In this document: positions 36,953-44,958 of the stretch, piece by piece
How positions within the stretch are numbered: position 1 is the first letter of the stretch
Layout: every line of letters starts with the position of its first letter
Assembly: GCF_014648035.1 (NCBI RefSeq)
Contig: NZ_BMQI01000036.1
Coordinates: 1 to 50,775, forward strand
Source of the DNA: Shewanella algicola
GTDB lineage: Bacteria; Pseudomonadota; Gammaproteobacteria; Enterobacterales; Shewanellaceae
Direction of reading: 5' to 3'
Length of the DNA stretch: 50,775 nucleotides
The notes under the pieces: model-generated
What the model saw: only the letters and a program-made list of their open reading frames with translations
What the model was told of the DNA's origin: nothing
The model's database searches: none
Program-made: the position numbers and the translations under genes

Positions 36953-38389
36953 ATGAGTCTTATTGGTCAATGCTTTAAATGCTCAGCACCTTTTTTTAGT
37001 GGCGTCACGCTAGGCGTCAGCGCACTCGCTTTTACGGGTTTTGCTTATGCAGAACCTTTTTCGTTTCCACAGGCGTGGCAACAATTACAGCAAGTGAGTG
37101 ATCATCTACAGGCTAAAAACCAACATGTTAACCGCGCTAAAGCTGAAGAACATGCCGGCGATGCATTAAACTATCCCTCGCTCAATATTGCGGGCAGCTA
37201 TACCCGACTAGAAAAACCGATTGAATTAGACTTACAAGATTTAAACCCACTTGCCTCGCTTGATGCTAGCGCATTACCCAGTGCGATTACCGAAGTATTA
37301 GCCACCATCCCCAGTTCAATGTATGTCACGCCGTTTACTGAACAAGATGTGTTCCGAGCCAGCTTACAAGCCATGTGGCCAATTTACACCGGTGGGCGGA
37401 TCACGGCTGCACAAGGGATTCATGCTGCACAAGTGTCAGAGTCAGAACAAGAGTTTGCATTAGCTAGCCGAGAGTTATTTTTACAATTAGTTGACCGTTA
37501 TTATGCGGTGTCGGTAACGCACACTTTGGCCGACACGCAACAACAGCTGGTGGACTCGTTAAGCTTACATGTTTCACATGCTGAAAAGCTCGAGCAACAA
37601 GGACAAATTGCCAAAGTTGAACGCTTAAATGCGCAAGTGGCTCTTGAAAATGCCAAAGTTGATTTAGGCAAAGCTAAGCGCCAGTATGAAATGGCCGAAA
37701 TCGCCCTTGCGCGGATGCTACATGTGCCAACAGTCAGCCCAAACTCCCCATTATTTGTGCTCAAGCAACAACCGTCTTTATCGCGTTTAAGTCAGCTCAC
37801 CTTAACCCAACACCCTGCACTAAAATTGCTTGAAGCAAAAGAATCCCAAGCTAATGGCTTAGTTGATTTAGAAAAAGGCGGCTATTTTCCAACAGTGTAT
37901 TTATACGGTAATTACACCCTGTATGAAGACGACAGTTTATTTGCACAAATGGAACCCGACTGGATGGTGGGCGTAGGCGTGAGCATTCCGCTAATAAGCC
38001 GCGACGGTCGCAGTGGTAAAGTGTTAGCGGCCAAAAGTGCCTTATTGCAAGCGCGATACACCAAGGCGCAAACGAAACAAGATTTAAGCTTACTAATTGA
38101 TCAAAGTTATCGGCAAATGCTGCAAGCTCAAGAAGAAGTTGAAGCACTGAATGCTTCACTGGCGCTTGCCACTGAAAACCTACGTTTACGCGAATTAGCC
38201 TTTAACCAAGGTTTATCAACCTCCATTGATCGCGTCGATGCGGAACTGAATTTAACCGCCGTTAAAACCAAGCAGTTAGGAGCAAAGTATCGCTATATGC
38301 AAGCGTATGCCAAAGTGATGGCGGTGAGTGGTCAAGTCGACGAATATATTAATAGAATTGAAATTCAGGGAGCTTCACATGCGAACTAA
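36953..38389 (+). CDS. TolC-family outer-membrane efflux protein
   Basis: The 478-residue protein has a signal peptide (cleaved near FAYA) and two repeats of the outer-membrane efflux family. The first repeat contains FPQAWQQLQQVSDHLQAKN and LNYPSLNIAGSYTRLEKP. The second contains GLVDLEKGGYFPTVYLYGNY and VGVGVSIPLISRDGRSGKV. I chose the ATG at 36953 with GAGGTGA upstream; an ATG at 36893 is in frame but would bury the signal peptide. It is the first gene of a four-gene exporter operon, overlapping the HlyD-like gene by 11 bases. The substrate is unknown. Confidence 0.85.
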   Translation: MSLIGQCFKCSAPFFSGVTLGVSALAFTGFAYAEPFSFPQAWQQLQQVSDHLQAKNQHVNRAKAEEHAGDALNYPSLNIAGSYTRLEKPIELDLQDLNPLASLDASALPSAITEVLATIPSSMYVTPFTEQDVFRASLQAMWPIYTGGRITAAQGIHAAQVSESEQEFALASRELFLQLVDRYYAVSVTHTLADTQQQLVDSLSLHVSHAEKLEQQGQIAKVERLNAQVALENAKVDLGKAKRQYEMAEIALARMLHVPTVSPNSPLFVLKQQPSLSRLSQLTLTQHPALKLLEAKESQANGLVDLEKGGYFPTVYLYGNYTLYEDDSLFAQMEPDWMVGVGVSIPLISRDGRSGKVLAAKSALLQARYTKAQTKQDLSLLIDQSYRQMLQAQEEVEALNASLALATENLRLRELAFNQGLSTSIDRVDAELNLTAVKTKQLGAKYRYMQAYAKVMAVSGQVDEYINRIEIQGASHAN

Positions 38390-39365
38390 CAGAGTTATCG
38401 CAGTATTCGCATTGCTGCTGTTATTGTTGTTACTGGGCTATGGCGTCATGTTGGCGTTTACGCCTAAGCCAACAGTGCTACAGGGACAAATTGAAGCGCG
38501 AGAATATAATATCTCCTCTAAAGTACCTGGCCGAGTAGAACAAGTGTTAGTGCGTAAAGGTGATAAGGTCGCTCAAGGCGATATTTTATTTTCCATTAGT
38601 AGCCCAGAGTTAGATGCCAAATTAATGCAAGCCCAGGGTGGGTTAGATGCCGCCACCGCTCAACAACAGCAAGCCAATAATGGCGCAAGACAACAAGAAG
38701 TCACTGCCGCACAAGAGCAATGGCGCAAAGCAAAAGCGGCCACTGAGTTACGGATTAAAACTTATCAACGGGTTGAGAATTTGTTTGAAGAAGGTGTTGT
38801 CGCACGGCAACAGCGCGATGAAGCCTACACCCAATGGCAAGCTGCTAAATATACCGAACAAGCCGCTTATGCCATGTACCAAATGGCACAAGAAGGCGCT
38901 CGTAGTGAAACAAAAGCCGCAGCTGCAGGGCAAACTCTCATGGCCGAAGGGGCAGTAAAAGAAGTCAATGCCATATTAGCCGACAGCCAAATGCGCTCAC
39001 CTAAACAAGCTGAAGTCAGTGACGTATTACTGCAAGCCGGTGAGCTCGCACCCAGCGGTTTTCCGGTGGTGAGTATTATTGATATGAATGATGCCTGGGC
39101 GGTCATGCAGGTGCGCGAAGATCAATTGAGCCAATTTAAACAAGGGCAAACCTTAGCTTTAGAGATCCCGGCATTACAACAACAGATAGAGTTTGAAGTG
39201 TCGCATATCAGTGTAATGGGCAACTTTGCCACTTGGCGCTCTACCGAAAGCGGTCACGATTTTGACATGCGCACCTTCGAAGTCGAGTTAACGCCAAAGC
39301 AGCCAATAGCAGACTTGCGCGTGGGGATGTCGGTATTGTTTCGTGTCGACTCGCTTACACAATAA
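38379..39365 (+). CDS. HlyD-family membrane fusion protein
   Basis: The 328-residue periplasmic adaptor has an N-terminal membrane helix (about 5-24). A lipoyl half-motif with GQIEAREYNISSKVPGRVEQ and VRKGDKVAQGDILFSI follows, then a coiled-coil hairpin (about 75-195), the second lipoyl half with MRSPKQAEVSDVLLQAGE, and a beta-barrel. The coiled coil contains an ENLFEEGVVARQQRDEA turn typical of this family (YbhG/YhiI-like). The ATG at 38379 has GGGAG upstream and overlaps the TolC-like gene. It bridges the two ABC-2 permeases and the outer-membrane channel. Confidence 0.88.
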   Translation: MRTNRVIAVFALLLLLLLLGYGVMLAFTPKPTVLQGQIEAREYNISSKVPGRVEQVLVRKGDKVAQGDILFSISSPELDAKLMQAQGGLDAATAQQQQANNGARQQEVTAAQEQWRKAKAATELRIKTYQRVENLFEEGVVARQQRDEAYTQWQAAKYTEQAAYAMYQMAQEGARSETKAAAAGQTLMAEGAVKEVNAILADSQMRSPKQAEVSDVLLQAGELAPSGFPVVSIIDMNDAWAVMQVREDQLSQFKQGQTLALEIPALQQQIEFEVSHISVMGNFATWRSTESGHDFDMRTFEVELTPKQPIADLRVGMSVLFRVDSLTQ

Positions 39366-39383
39366 GCCAGGGTAAAAAGCTTA

Positions 39384-40556
39384 ATGATGACAGAATTATT
39401 TAAGCGAGAATTCAATGCCCTATGGCACTCGCCATGGCAGTTGGCCCTGATAAGCTATATTCCGCTTATTGGTGTGCTGGCATTATGGTGGTTGTTCAGC
39501 GCAGGCCTACCACGGCAACTCCCTGTCGCGGTTGTTGATGTCGACAACAGCCAAATTAGCCGTATGTTAACTCGCCAGCTGGCTGCTAACGCTGTGATTG
39601 CGCCACAATCCTATGCTAATGAAGCACAAGCTATAGAGGCAATGCGCCAAACTCAGGTTTATGCCATGGTGGTGTTACCATATCAGCTAAAAAAAGATCT
39701 GCTGACGGGTCAACAGCCCACCATTGATATTCGCTACAACAGTCAGTTTTTGCTGGTAGGTAAATTGTTGTCAAGCCAGTTACAGTTGAGCCTGGCAGAA
39801 GGACTGACCCAAATAGGCCAGCAACGCTTGCTACTTAATGGCGCTAACAAAGCCACCGTCGATGTTAGTTTGAGCCCCATTACCAATCAAACCACGGCAT
39901 TATTTAATCGTAATAACAATTATGTCGGCTTTTTAGTGCCGCCCATTTTGATTGCATTATGGCAATTATTATCGATGCTGGTGTTTATTAATAGCCTCAA
40001 TCAAGAGCTGGTCCTATACCAAAAGCGCTATTATTTTCCTAAACAAATCTGGGCATTAATCGCTACTAAGATTCTGTTTTATAGCCCTATTATGTTACTG
40101 CATGGCGGGTTCATCTTATTGTGGTTATATCATTACTTAGGGTTACCAGCCGCAGGCGCATTGGGTGACTTAATGCTCGCGCAGTTAGCAATGCTAATGG
40201 CGTTGTGGTTAATGGTATTGGTGATATTTACAGGAATGCGTGACAGTGCTCGTAGCGTGAGCTTTTGCACGGCATTATTCGCCCCAGCGTTTGCATTTAT
40301 GGGCATTACCTTCCCGGTGAATGATATGCCTTTTCTCGCCCAATGGTGGCGCTTAATCATGCCGTCGAGTCATTATATAGACTCTCACGTGAGCGTGATT
40401 AGTTATGGGGTCGAATTACCTCATGTGTTGGGGCAAATCAGTGGTTATTGGGGCTTTTTATTGTTGCTGCCTTTCATTGTGTTTTTCGCCAATAAAGCCA
40501 AAGATGTCCCAAAGACTGATTTAACCTCAAGTGATGTTAATCAGGAGGTCAGTTAA
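39384..40556 (+). CDS. ABC-2 type exporter permease 1 (YhhJ/YbhS-like)
   Basis: The 390-residue membrane protein has the ABC-2 transporter layout. One N-terminal helix (about 16-38) is followed by a large periplasmic domain starting PVAVVDVDNSQISRMLTRQL and about five C-terminal helices (from 180). The VVDxDNS pattern is typical of DrrB/YhhJ-type permeases fused to a periplasmic domain. It shares this pattern with the next gene, so the two are probably tandem paralogues forming a heterodimer. No nucleotide-binding domain is present in the protein. Its stop and the next start share one base (TAATG). Confidence 0.88.
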   Translation: MMTELFKREFNALWHSPWQLALISYIPLIGVLALWWLFSAGLPRQLPVAVVDVDNSQISRMLTRQLAANAVIAPQSYANEAQAIEAMRQTQVYAMVVLPYQLKKDLLTGQQPTIDIRYNSQFLLVGKLLSSQLQLSLAEGLTQIGQQRLLLNGANKATVDVSLSPITNQTTALFNRNNNYVGFLVPPILIALWQLLSMLVFINSLNQELVLYQKRYYFPKQIWALIATKILFYSPIMLLHGGFILLWLYHYLGLPAAGALGDLMLAQLAMLMALWLMVLVIFTGMRDSARSVSFCTALFAPAFAFMGITFPVNDMPFLAQWWRLIMPSSHYIDSHVSVISYGVELPHVLGQISGYWGFLLLLPFIVFFANKAKDVPKTDLTSSDVNQEVS

Positions 40557-41704
40557 TGAACTTCTGGCAGTTAATGCTTGCTGAGTTTAAGGCTATTTTT
40601 GCCGACAAGGCGATTATGGTGACCCTATTTGGTGGCGTGTTGTTTTATTCGGTATTGTATCCATTACCGTATTTAAACCAAGTACCTACCGAGCAACAAG
40701 TGGTTGTGGTTGATCATGACAACTCATCGCTGAGCCGTTTAGTGACTCGCCATGCCGATGCCAGTGCTAAAATTCATATTTTAGCCAATCTTGGCAGCAT
40801 TGATGAAGCTGAAACCTGGATAAGCGAGGGTAAGGCTCATGGTTTATTGGTGATCCCAGCCAATTTTAGGCGTGATATATTGTTAGGTAAGGGCGCAACC
40901 TTAAGCTATGGTGGCGATGCCAGTTACTTTTTAATTTATTCAGCAGTAGCAGAAGGGCTCGTGGCTGCGGGTTTAGATGCCAGTAAACAAGTGCAACTTA
41001 TCGGTTTGCTTGCCCGAGGGCAAAACCCGCAATTGGCTCAGCAAAGTGTTAACTCAATTAATATCAACTCAGTACCTGCGTTTAACCCAAGTCTAGGTTA
41101 CACACCCTATGTGATCCCCGGTCTCTTTTTACTGATATTGCATCAAACGTTATTAATTGGCACTGGGATTTTAGGCGCAGGCCAATGGCGTAGGCCTGGG
41201 TATTGGCAACACGTGAGCCCCGGCGTATTGGTGTTTGCCCGTTTAAGTGTATTTTTACTGATTTATAGTGTGTTCAGTAGCTTTTACTTGGGGTACTGCT
41301 TTTATTGGTATCAGGTCAGTGTTGCGGCAACCATTATTGAAGTCGGCTTATTTATGCTGCCATTTTTATTAGCCACAGGTGCGTTGGGGATTGTGTTTAG
41401 TAGTTTATTTGCTCGGCGCGACTTATCAACTCAGGTGTACTTATTGATGTCGATGCCGGTGTTATTTGTGTCGGGATTTGTATGGCCCATTGCCTTAATC
41501 CCTGAACCTTTGGTGATGATATCGCAAGTCATTCCAGCTGTACCCGCCATTATGGGAATGCTAGAACTCAATCAACTTGGTGCGGGGTGGTTAGCGGTTA
41601 TGCCTAAATGGCTGCAGCTTTGGGGATTATTTGCGGTGTTTGCGTGTATCGCAATCATGAGGGTAGCTGCGAGGCAAAAACAGGCTAAAGCGATGTTAAG
41701 TTAA
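40556..41704 (+). CDS. ABC-2 type exporter permease 2
   Basis: The 382-residue paralogue of the preceding permease has an N-terminal helix (about 18-38), a periplasmic domain beginning VVVVDHDNSSLSRLVTRHAD and about five C-terminal helices, including LGYTPYVIPGLFLLILHQTLL. It is the last gene of the exporter cassette, and no ATPase gene follows. An ATPase encoded elsewhere must drive it, or the system uses another energy source. The inverted repeat downstream terminates the convergent gene, not clearly this one. Confidence 0.88.
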   Translation: MNFWQLMLAEFKAIFADKAIMVTLFGGVLFYSVLYPLPYLNQVPTEQQVVVVDHDNSSLSRLVTRHADASAKIHILANLGSIDEAETWISEGKAHGLLVIPANFRRDILLGKGATLSYGGDASYFLIYSAVAEGLVAAGLDASKQVQLIGLLARGQNPQLAQQSVNSININSVPAFNPSLGYTPYVIPGLFLLILHQTLLIGTGILGAGQWRRPGYWQHVSPGVLVFARLSVFLLIYSVFSSFYLGYCFYWYQVSVAATIIEVGLFMLPFLLATGALGIVFSSLFARRDLSTQVYLLMSMPVLFVSGFVWPIALIPEPLVMISQVIPAVPAIMGMLELNQLGAGWLAVMPKWLQLWGLFAVFACIAIMRVAARQKQAKAMLS

Positions 41705-41743
41705 ACGCGCGATCACATTCAACATAGTTAAGTGTTGCCGAAG

Positions 41744-41777
41744 TAAAAAGACAGGCATCGCAATGATTGGCCTGTCT
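41744..41777 (-). terminator. Terminator of the TPR-protein gene (minus strand)
   Basis: AGACAGGC (41749-41756) and GCCTGTCT (41770-41777) form an 8-bp stem with a 13-base loop. On the minus strand the stem runs into TTTTT (41744-41748), so it terminates the gene ending at 41858, in the gap between converging genes. Confidence 0.7.
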
Positions 41778-41857
41778 ATCGCATCACACTCACTTAGATG
41801 TGACTATTTCTCACTAGCTGAACGAAGCAAACCGTTACAGTGTCTAGGTCACGCTAA

Positions 41858-42367
41858 TTATAAGGTGCCAGTTTGTGCAGTGTTTAATGCGGCTTCTAAA
41901 CGTGCTAGGTTATGCTTGTAAATGCTGCTGTTATCTACTTTAGCTGCGCGTTTAAAGTCAGCGAGTGCGCCCAGGTTATCGTGGTTCATTAATTTCATTA
42001 CGCCACGGTTGTTGTAAGCGTAAGCACGAACAGACATAGATGGAACAGCCACTAAAGAACGTGCGCTTTTTACTGCAGCACTGCATGCTTTTTGTGCTTT
42101 TTCCATGTTAGACATTTGTACGTAACCGGCGCATAAATTCACATTGCGTGAATAGTCGTCCACGGTGTATTTACTCGCAGCTAAGGTTGCGTTTAAGCCT
42201 TCTTCTACATGGCCGGTTTGCAATGCGTTAACACCGGGCACATCTTCAACAAGTACCATTTTGTATGCATTGCTACTGATTTGTTGGCCTTGGTCTGCCA
42301 TAACGCTTGCTGATGCGGTCAGTAATAATGTGGCACTGATTAGGCCTGTAATGATGTTCTTGTTCAT
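41858..42367 (-). CDS. Exported TPR-repeat protein of unknown function
   Basis: The 169-residue protein has a clear signal peptide (to about residue 24, ending VMA) and an alpha-helical body. Two or three TPR-like units are visible, the best being RAYAYNNRGVMKLMNHDNLGALADFKRAAKVDNSSIYKHNLARLEAAL. Two cysteines (LCAGYVQ and KACSAAV) could form a periplasmic disulfide. AGAGGAG lies about seven bases upstream of the ATG. I recognise no named family. TPR proteins of this size usually mediate protein contacts. The gene is convergent with the exporter cassette and has its own terminator. Confidence 0.85.
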   Translation of the reverse strand: MNKNIITGLISATLLLTASASVMADQGQQISSNAYKMVLVEDVPGVNALQTGHVEEGLNATLAASKYTVDDYSRNVNLCAGYVQMSNMEKAQKACSAAVKSARSLVAVPSMSVRAYAYNNRGVMKLMNHDNLGALADFKRAAKVDNSSIYKHNLARLEAALNTAQTGTL

Positions 42368-42588
42368 GATGTTGCTCCTCTAAAATGTCGTAGCGCCGCG
42401 CTACAACTGAACCTTAGTAAAAAGCGATACAGGCGACAAACGATAAAAAACGCATTAATAGATTAAAAATATTCACCTATAGATAATGAGGTGTTAAACG
42501 AATCATTTCCGGTGTGAACTTAAGCCGTGTAAAAACAATTTTTACAGATTACATTGGCTCACCAAGCGCAGATTGATTAAGGATAACA

Positions 42589-42981
42589 ATGAATACACTT
42601 CAACACGGTAAACTGCTTGGCTATAGTTTTGTTACTTGGCTAAGTTTTTATCTGATTGGTCTGCCTGATTATTATCAACAATGGCCGTTTTGGATAAAAT
42701 TACCCTTATTGCCACTTGTGACTTTGCTATACATTCCTATCACTAAAATTACGTTGAAAAAATACTGGAGCGATGGGAAGCATGTGATTAACTCATGCTG
42801 GCTGGCGTTTTATTTAACCTTACCTTTGTTTATTTACGATTATTTGCTGCTCGGGGTATACAAAGACTTAGGCATCAATTTTGTTTTTTCATACTGGTAC
42901 TTAAGCTTTTTCTACTTTTCATTTTGGCTCCAATTTCCGTATATAGCCTGGCGAATGGAAAAGGCAGAGGGCCGTCGCTAA
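42589..42981 (+). CDS. Small polytopic membrane protein of unknown function
   Basis: The 130-residue protein has about four hydrophobic helices (about 10-25, 32-52, 68-88 and 96-118) rich in aromatic residues, joined by short charged loops, and a basic C-terminus. AAGGAT lies six bases upstream of the ATG. I know no family for it. It stands alone, pointing toward the LysR regulator gene on the other strand. Confidence 0.7.
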   Translation: MNTLQHGKLLGYSFVTWLSFYLIGLPDYYQQWPFWIKLPLLPLVTLLYIPITKITLKKYWSDGKHVINSCWLAFYLTLPLFIYDYLLLGVYKDLGINFVFSYWYLSFFYFSFWLQFPYIAWRMEKAEGRR

Positions 42982-43042
42982 CACCTCAAGTGTGGCGCAA
43001 AAAGCCTGTTAGCTTTACCGGTTAGCTCAGTATCTAGGTGAG

Positions 43043-43933
43043 TTAATGGCTTTCATCATGAAAGCTTTTAAGGATCCAATCGATAAGCAGTTGTACTTCT
43101 GGGCCCTGCTGTTCATTGGTGTGACGCACAAGATAATAACGGTCGTGGCTGAACAGCGGGTGGCGAAATAGCGGAATAAGGGTTTTATTGTCAAACCATG
43201 CTTGGCTGATGGGCAACGGGATTAATGCTACGCCTAACCCTTGCTCTGCAGCGCGGGCAACGCTGAACATACTGTCTAACTGAATGATTTGCTTAGGCTG
43301 AAAACCATCAAGCCCCACGCTTTCTGCCCATTGATGCCAGGCGTACGGTCTGGCTTTATGCAGTATTAACGGCACTTTAGTTAACGCGTTAAACCCCTGT
43401 GAGGCTAATTCACTGTGAAGTTGTGGATTGCATGCTGGTATATAGGTGATGGGGAATAAATCATAAATGTCGTTTGTGGTTTGTTGTTTACCTGACAACA
43501 TAATAGAGACGTCGGTGTGCTTAATGGTATCAGTGCGCGACTTTATGGTTTCAAGTTTGAGGTTGATATTAGGGTATTTAGATGACCAGCCGATCAATTT
43601 AGGCATAAACAGTTCGCTGGCAAAAAACTCTGGCATCGAAATACTGATCTCGAGCATGCGGTCTGATTGATTGAATTCGCTGACGGTATTGACCAATTGT
43701 TGCATTACCGGCTCAATGGCCTGGTAAAAACGCGATCCCACTTCTGTTAGGGCTATTGAGCGAGTTTGACGAATAAATAATTGCTGATTGAGAGCTTCCT
43801 CTAGCTGCTTAATTTGGTGGCTAACTGCAGACGGCGTAAGGTACAGCTTTTTAGCTGTTTCTTTAAAGCTTAAGCATTCTGCTGCAACGCAAAAACAACG
43901 TAGGCCGCGCATAGAGGTATGTAAAGGGATCAT
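43043..43933 (-). CDS. LysR-family transcriptional regulator
   Basis: The 296-residue protein has a standard LysR layout. The winged helix-turn-helix (about 8-65) contains LRCFCVAAECLSFKETAKKL and LTPSAVSHQIKQLEEALNQQLF. A linker helix and a substrate-binding domain with LEISISMPEFFASELFMPKLIGW follow. I chose the ATG at 43933; the frame extends upstream to a TTG at 43990. This type resembles GcvA/AmpR-like regulators. The effector and targets are unknown. Nothing divergent starts immediately upstream, so the targets may lie elsewhere or be itself. Two interrupted palindromes upstream are candidate autoregulatory sites. Confidence 0.92.
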   Translation of the reverse strand: MIPLHTSMRGLRCFCVAAECLSFKETAKKLYLTPSAVSHQIKQLEEALNQQLFIRQTRSIALTEVGSRFYQAIEPVMQQLVNTVSEFNQSDRMLEISISMPEFFASELFMPKLIGWSSKYPNINLKLETIKSRTDTIKHTDVSIMLSGKQQTTNDIYDLFPITYIPACNPQLHSELASQGFNALTKVPLILHKARPYAWHQWAESVGLDGFQPKQIIQLDSMFSVARAAEQGLGVALIPLPISQAWFDNKTLIPLFRHPLFSHDRYYLVRHTNEQQGPEVQLLIDWILKSFHDESH

Positions 43934-43967
43934 TTGATTCTCAACAACAAAGCTATTTGTATCATTC

Positions 43968-43978
43968 TTACGAGTAAC
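43968..43978. promoter_or_regulatory. Candidate operator copy 1 upstream of the LysR gene
   Basis: TTACGAGTAAC reads GTTACTCGTAA on the minus strand, 35-45 bases upstream of the chosen start. It is almost the same interrupted palindrome as the copy at 44080. Confidence 0.35.
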
Positions 43979-44079
43979 ATAGCTGCACAATTAATATCGC
44001 AGCACAATTAACATCATTACATCAGTATTACGGATTATATACGAATAACAATTGTACAGAGCGATTACCTATGACGCGG

Positions 44080-44091
44080 GTTACTCGTAAC
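44080..44091. promoter_or_regulatory. Candidate operator copy 2 upstream of the LysR gene
   Basis: GTTAC-TC-GTAAC is a 12-base palindrome about 150 bases upstream of the LysR gene start, repeating the copy at 43968. The rest of this 410-base gap (43934-44343) holds no gene, only this pair and the hairpin at 44264. Confidence 0.35.
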
Positions 44092-44263
44092 CAGTATTTC
44101 ATTGATTAATGATATTAAGATGACTGTATTTAAGTCGATTGGGTATATACCAAGGTAGCTTTTAAAACATAACTGCAGCAAAGATTAGACCATACTATAA
44201 AATCATTTAAAAACATGGGTTTGTGATTTTAGTTGTTGGTTAGTTGAATCGTAACAGTGCCTT

Positions 44264-44305
44264 GTTGAAAACAATACGCACCACAGGTGTGCAATATTGT
44301 TCAAC
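44264..44305. repeat. Long imperfect hairpin between the LysR and lipoprotein genes
   Basis: GTTGAAAACAATACGCACC and GGTGTGCAATATTGTTCAAC are near complements around a 3-base centre (ACA), a stem of about 19 bp with mismatches and a bulge. It lacks a T tract on either strand. It is 38 bases past the lipoprotein stop, so it may serve as that gene's end hairpin or be a repeat element. Confidence 0.5.
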
Positions 44306-44343
44306 GCAAAGTAAGCAGGGCTAGCGCTTAATGGGTTTACGGA

Positions 44344-44745
44344 TTAAAAATAAAGTGTTTCTTTCTGCTCGCCATCGATAAAGATGTCGCATTTGTCAGC
44401 AGTGCTATTTTTTGTTGATTGAACAATACTGGCCACAATTCCAAAAGCACCACCTTGATCGCCTAAAACAGAACCAAAATAGCAATCGCCTTTAACAGCC
44501 ATACCATTTAACTTGGCGTTAAGGTGTTGGGTTGGGGTCATAGGCGGGAATCGACCTTGCATAATGGCGTCGCCATTGGCGATAAGTTGCAGTTTGTTTT
44601 TTTCTTTGTCGTATATACCACCAAATACAATCGTTTGGTCATTGACTACAACAGTCTTATTTTGTGCCACGATAGGTGGCTTTGCTGCACAAGCGCTTAG
44701 TAGCACGCCTGCGGTTAAAGTAGAAAGTACATAAAGTTTGCGCAT
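44344..44745 (-). CDS. Small lipoprotein of unknown function
   Basis: The 133-residue protein has a lipoprotein signal with lipobox LSAC (C19), followed by a small beta-rich domain. Two further cysteines are in GDCYFGSVLGDQGGAFG and DKCDIFIDGEQ. The body contains a Gly-rich stretch LGDQGGAFGIVASIV that may be a tight turn or helix. I recognise no family. The gene is single, reads away from the large Ig-like lipoprotein, and has an inverted repeat 21-44 bases upstream of its start. Confidence 0.8.
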   Translation of the reverse strand: MRKLYVLSTLTAGVLLSACAAKPPIVAQNKTVVVNDQTIVFGGIYDKEKNKLQLIANGDAIMQGRFPPMTPTQHLNAKLNGMAVKGDCYFGSVLGDQGGAFGIVASIVQSTKNSTADKCDIFIDGEQKETLYF

Positions 44746-44765
44746 TATTGTTCCTTAGTATGCGT

Positions 44766-44789
44766 CGAGAAACGTTTACCTGTTTCTCG
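44766..44789. promoter_or_regulatory. Perfect inverted repeat upstream of the small lipoprotein gene
   Basis: CGAGAAAC (44766-44773), an 8-base spacer and GTTTCTCG (44782-44789) form a perfect dyad, 21-44 bases before the lipoprotein start. It could be a repressor operator or a leader hairpin. Confidence 0.45.
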
Positions 44790-44907
44790 TATAAATAAAC
44801 TAGCCCTGTTTATCATTGAGTGACGCAGATGATAGATTGAAATACTCAGTAAAAGGTTTACGGTATTCTCGTTGACATTGTAACAACTTATATACAAATT
44901 CCAATCA

Positions 44908-44937
44908 CAAAAAAGCCTGCGTATTCAGCAGGCTTTT
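44908..44937 (-). terminator. Terminator of the Ig-like lipoprotein gene (minus strand)
   Basis: AAAAGCCTGC (44911-44920), loop GTATTCA and GCAGGCTTTT (44928-44937) form a 10-bp stem. On the minus strand it ends in TTTTTT, 21 bases after the stop at 44959. Confidence 0.85.
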
Positions 44938-44958
44938 GTTTATGGTAATGATGGTGAG

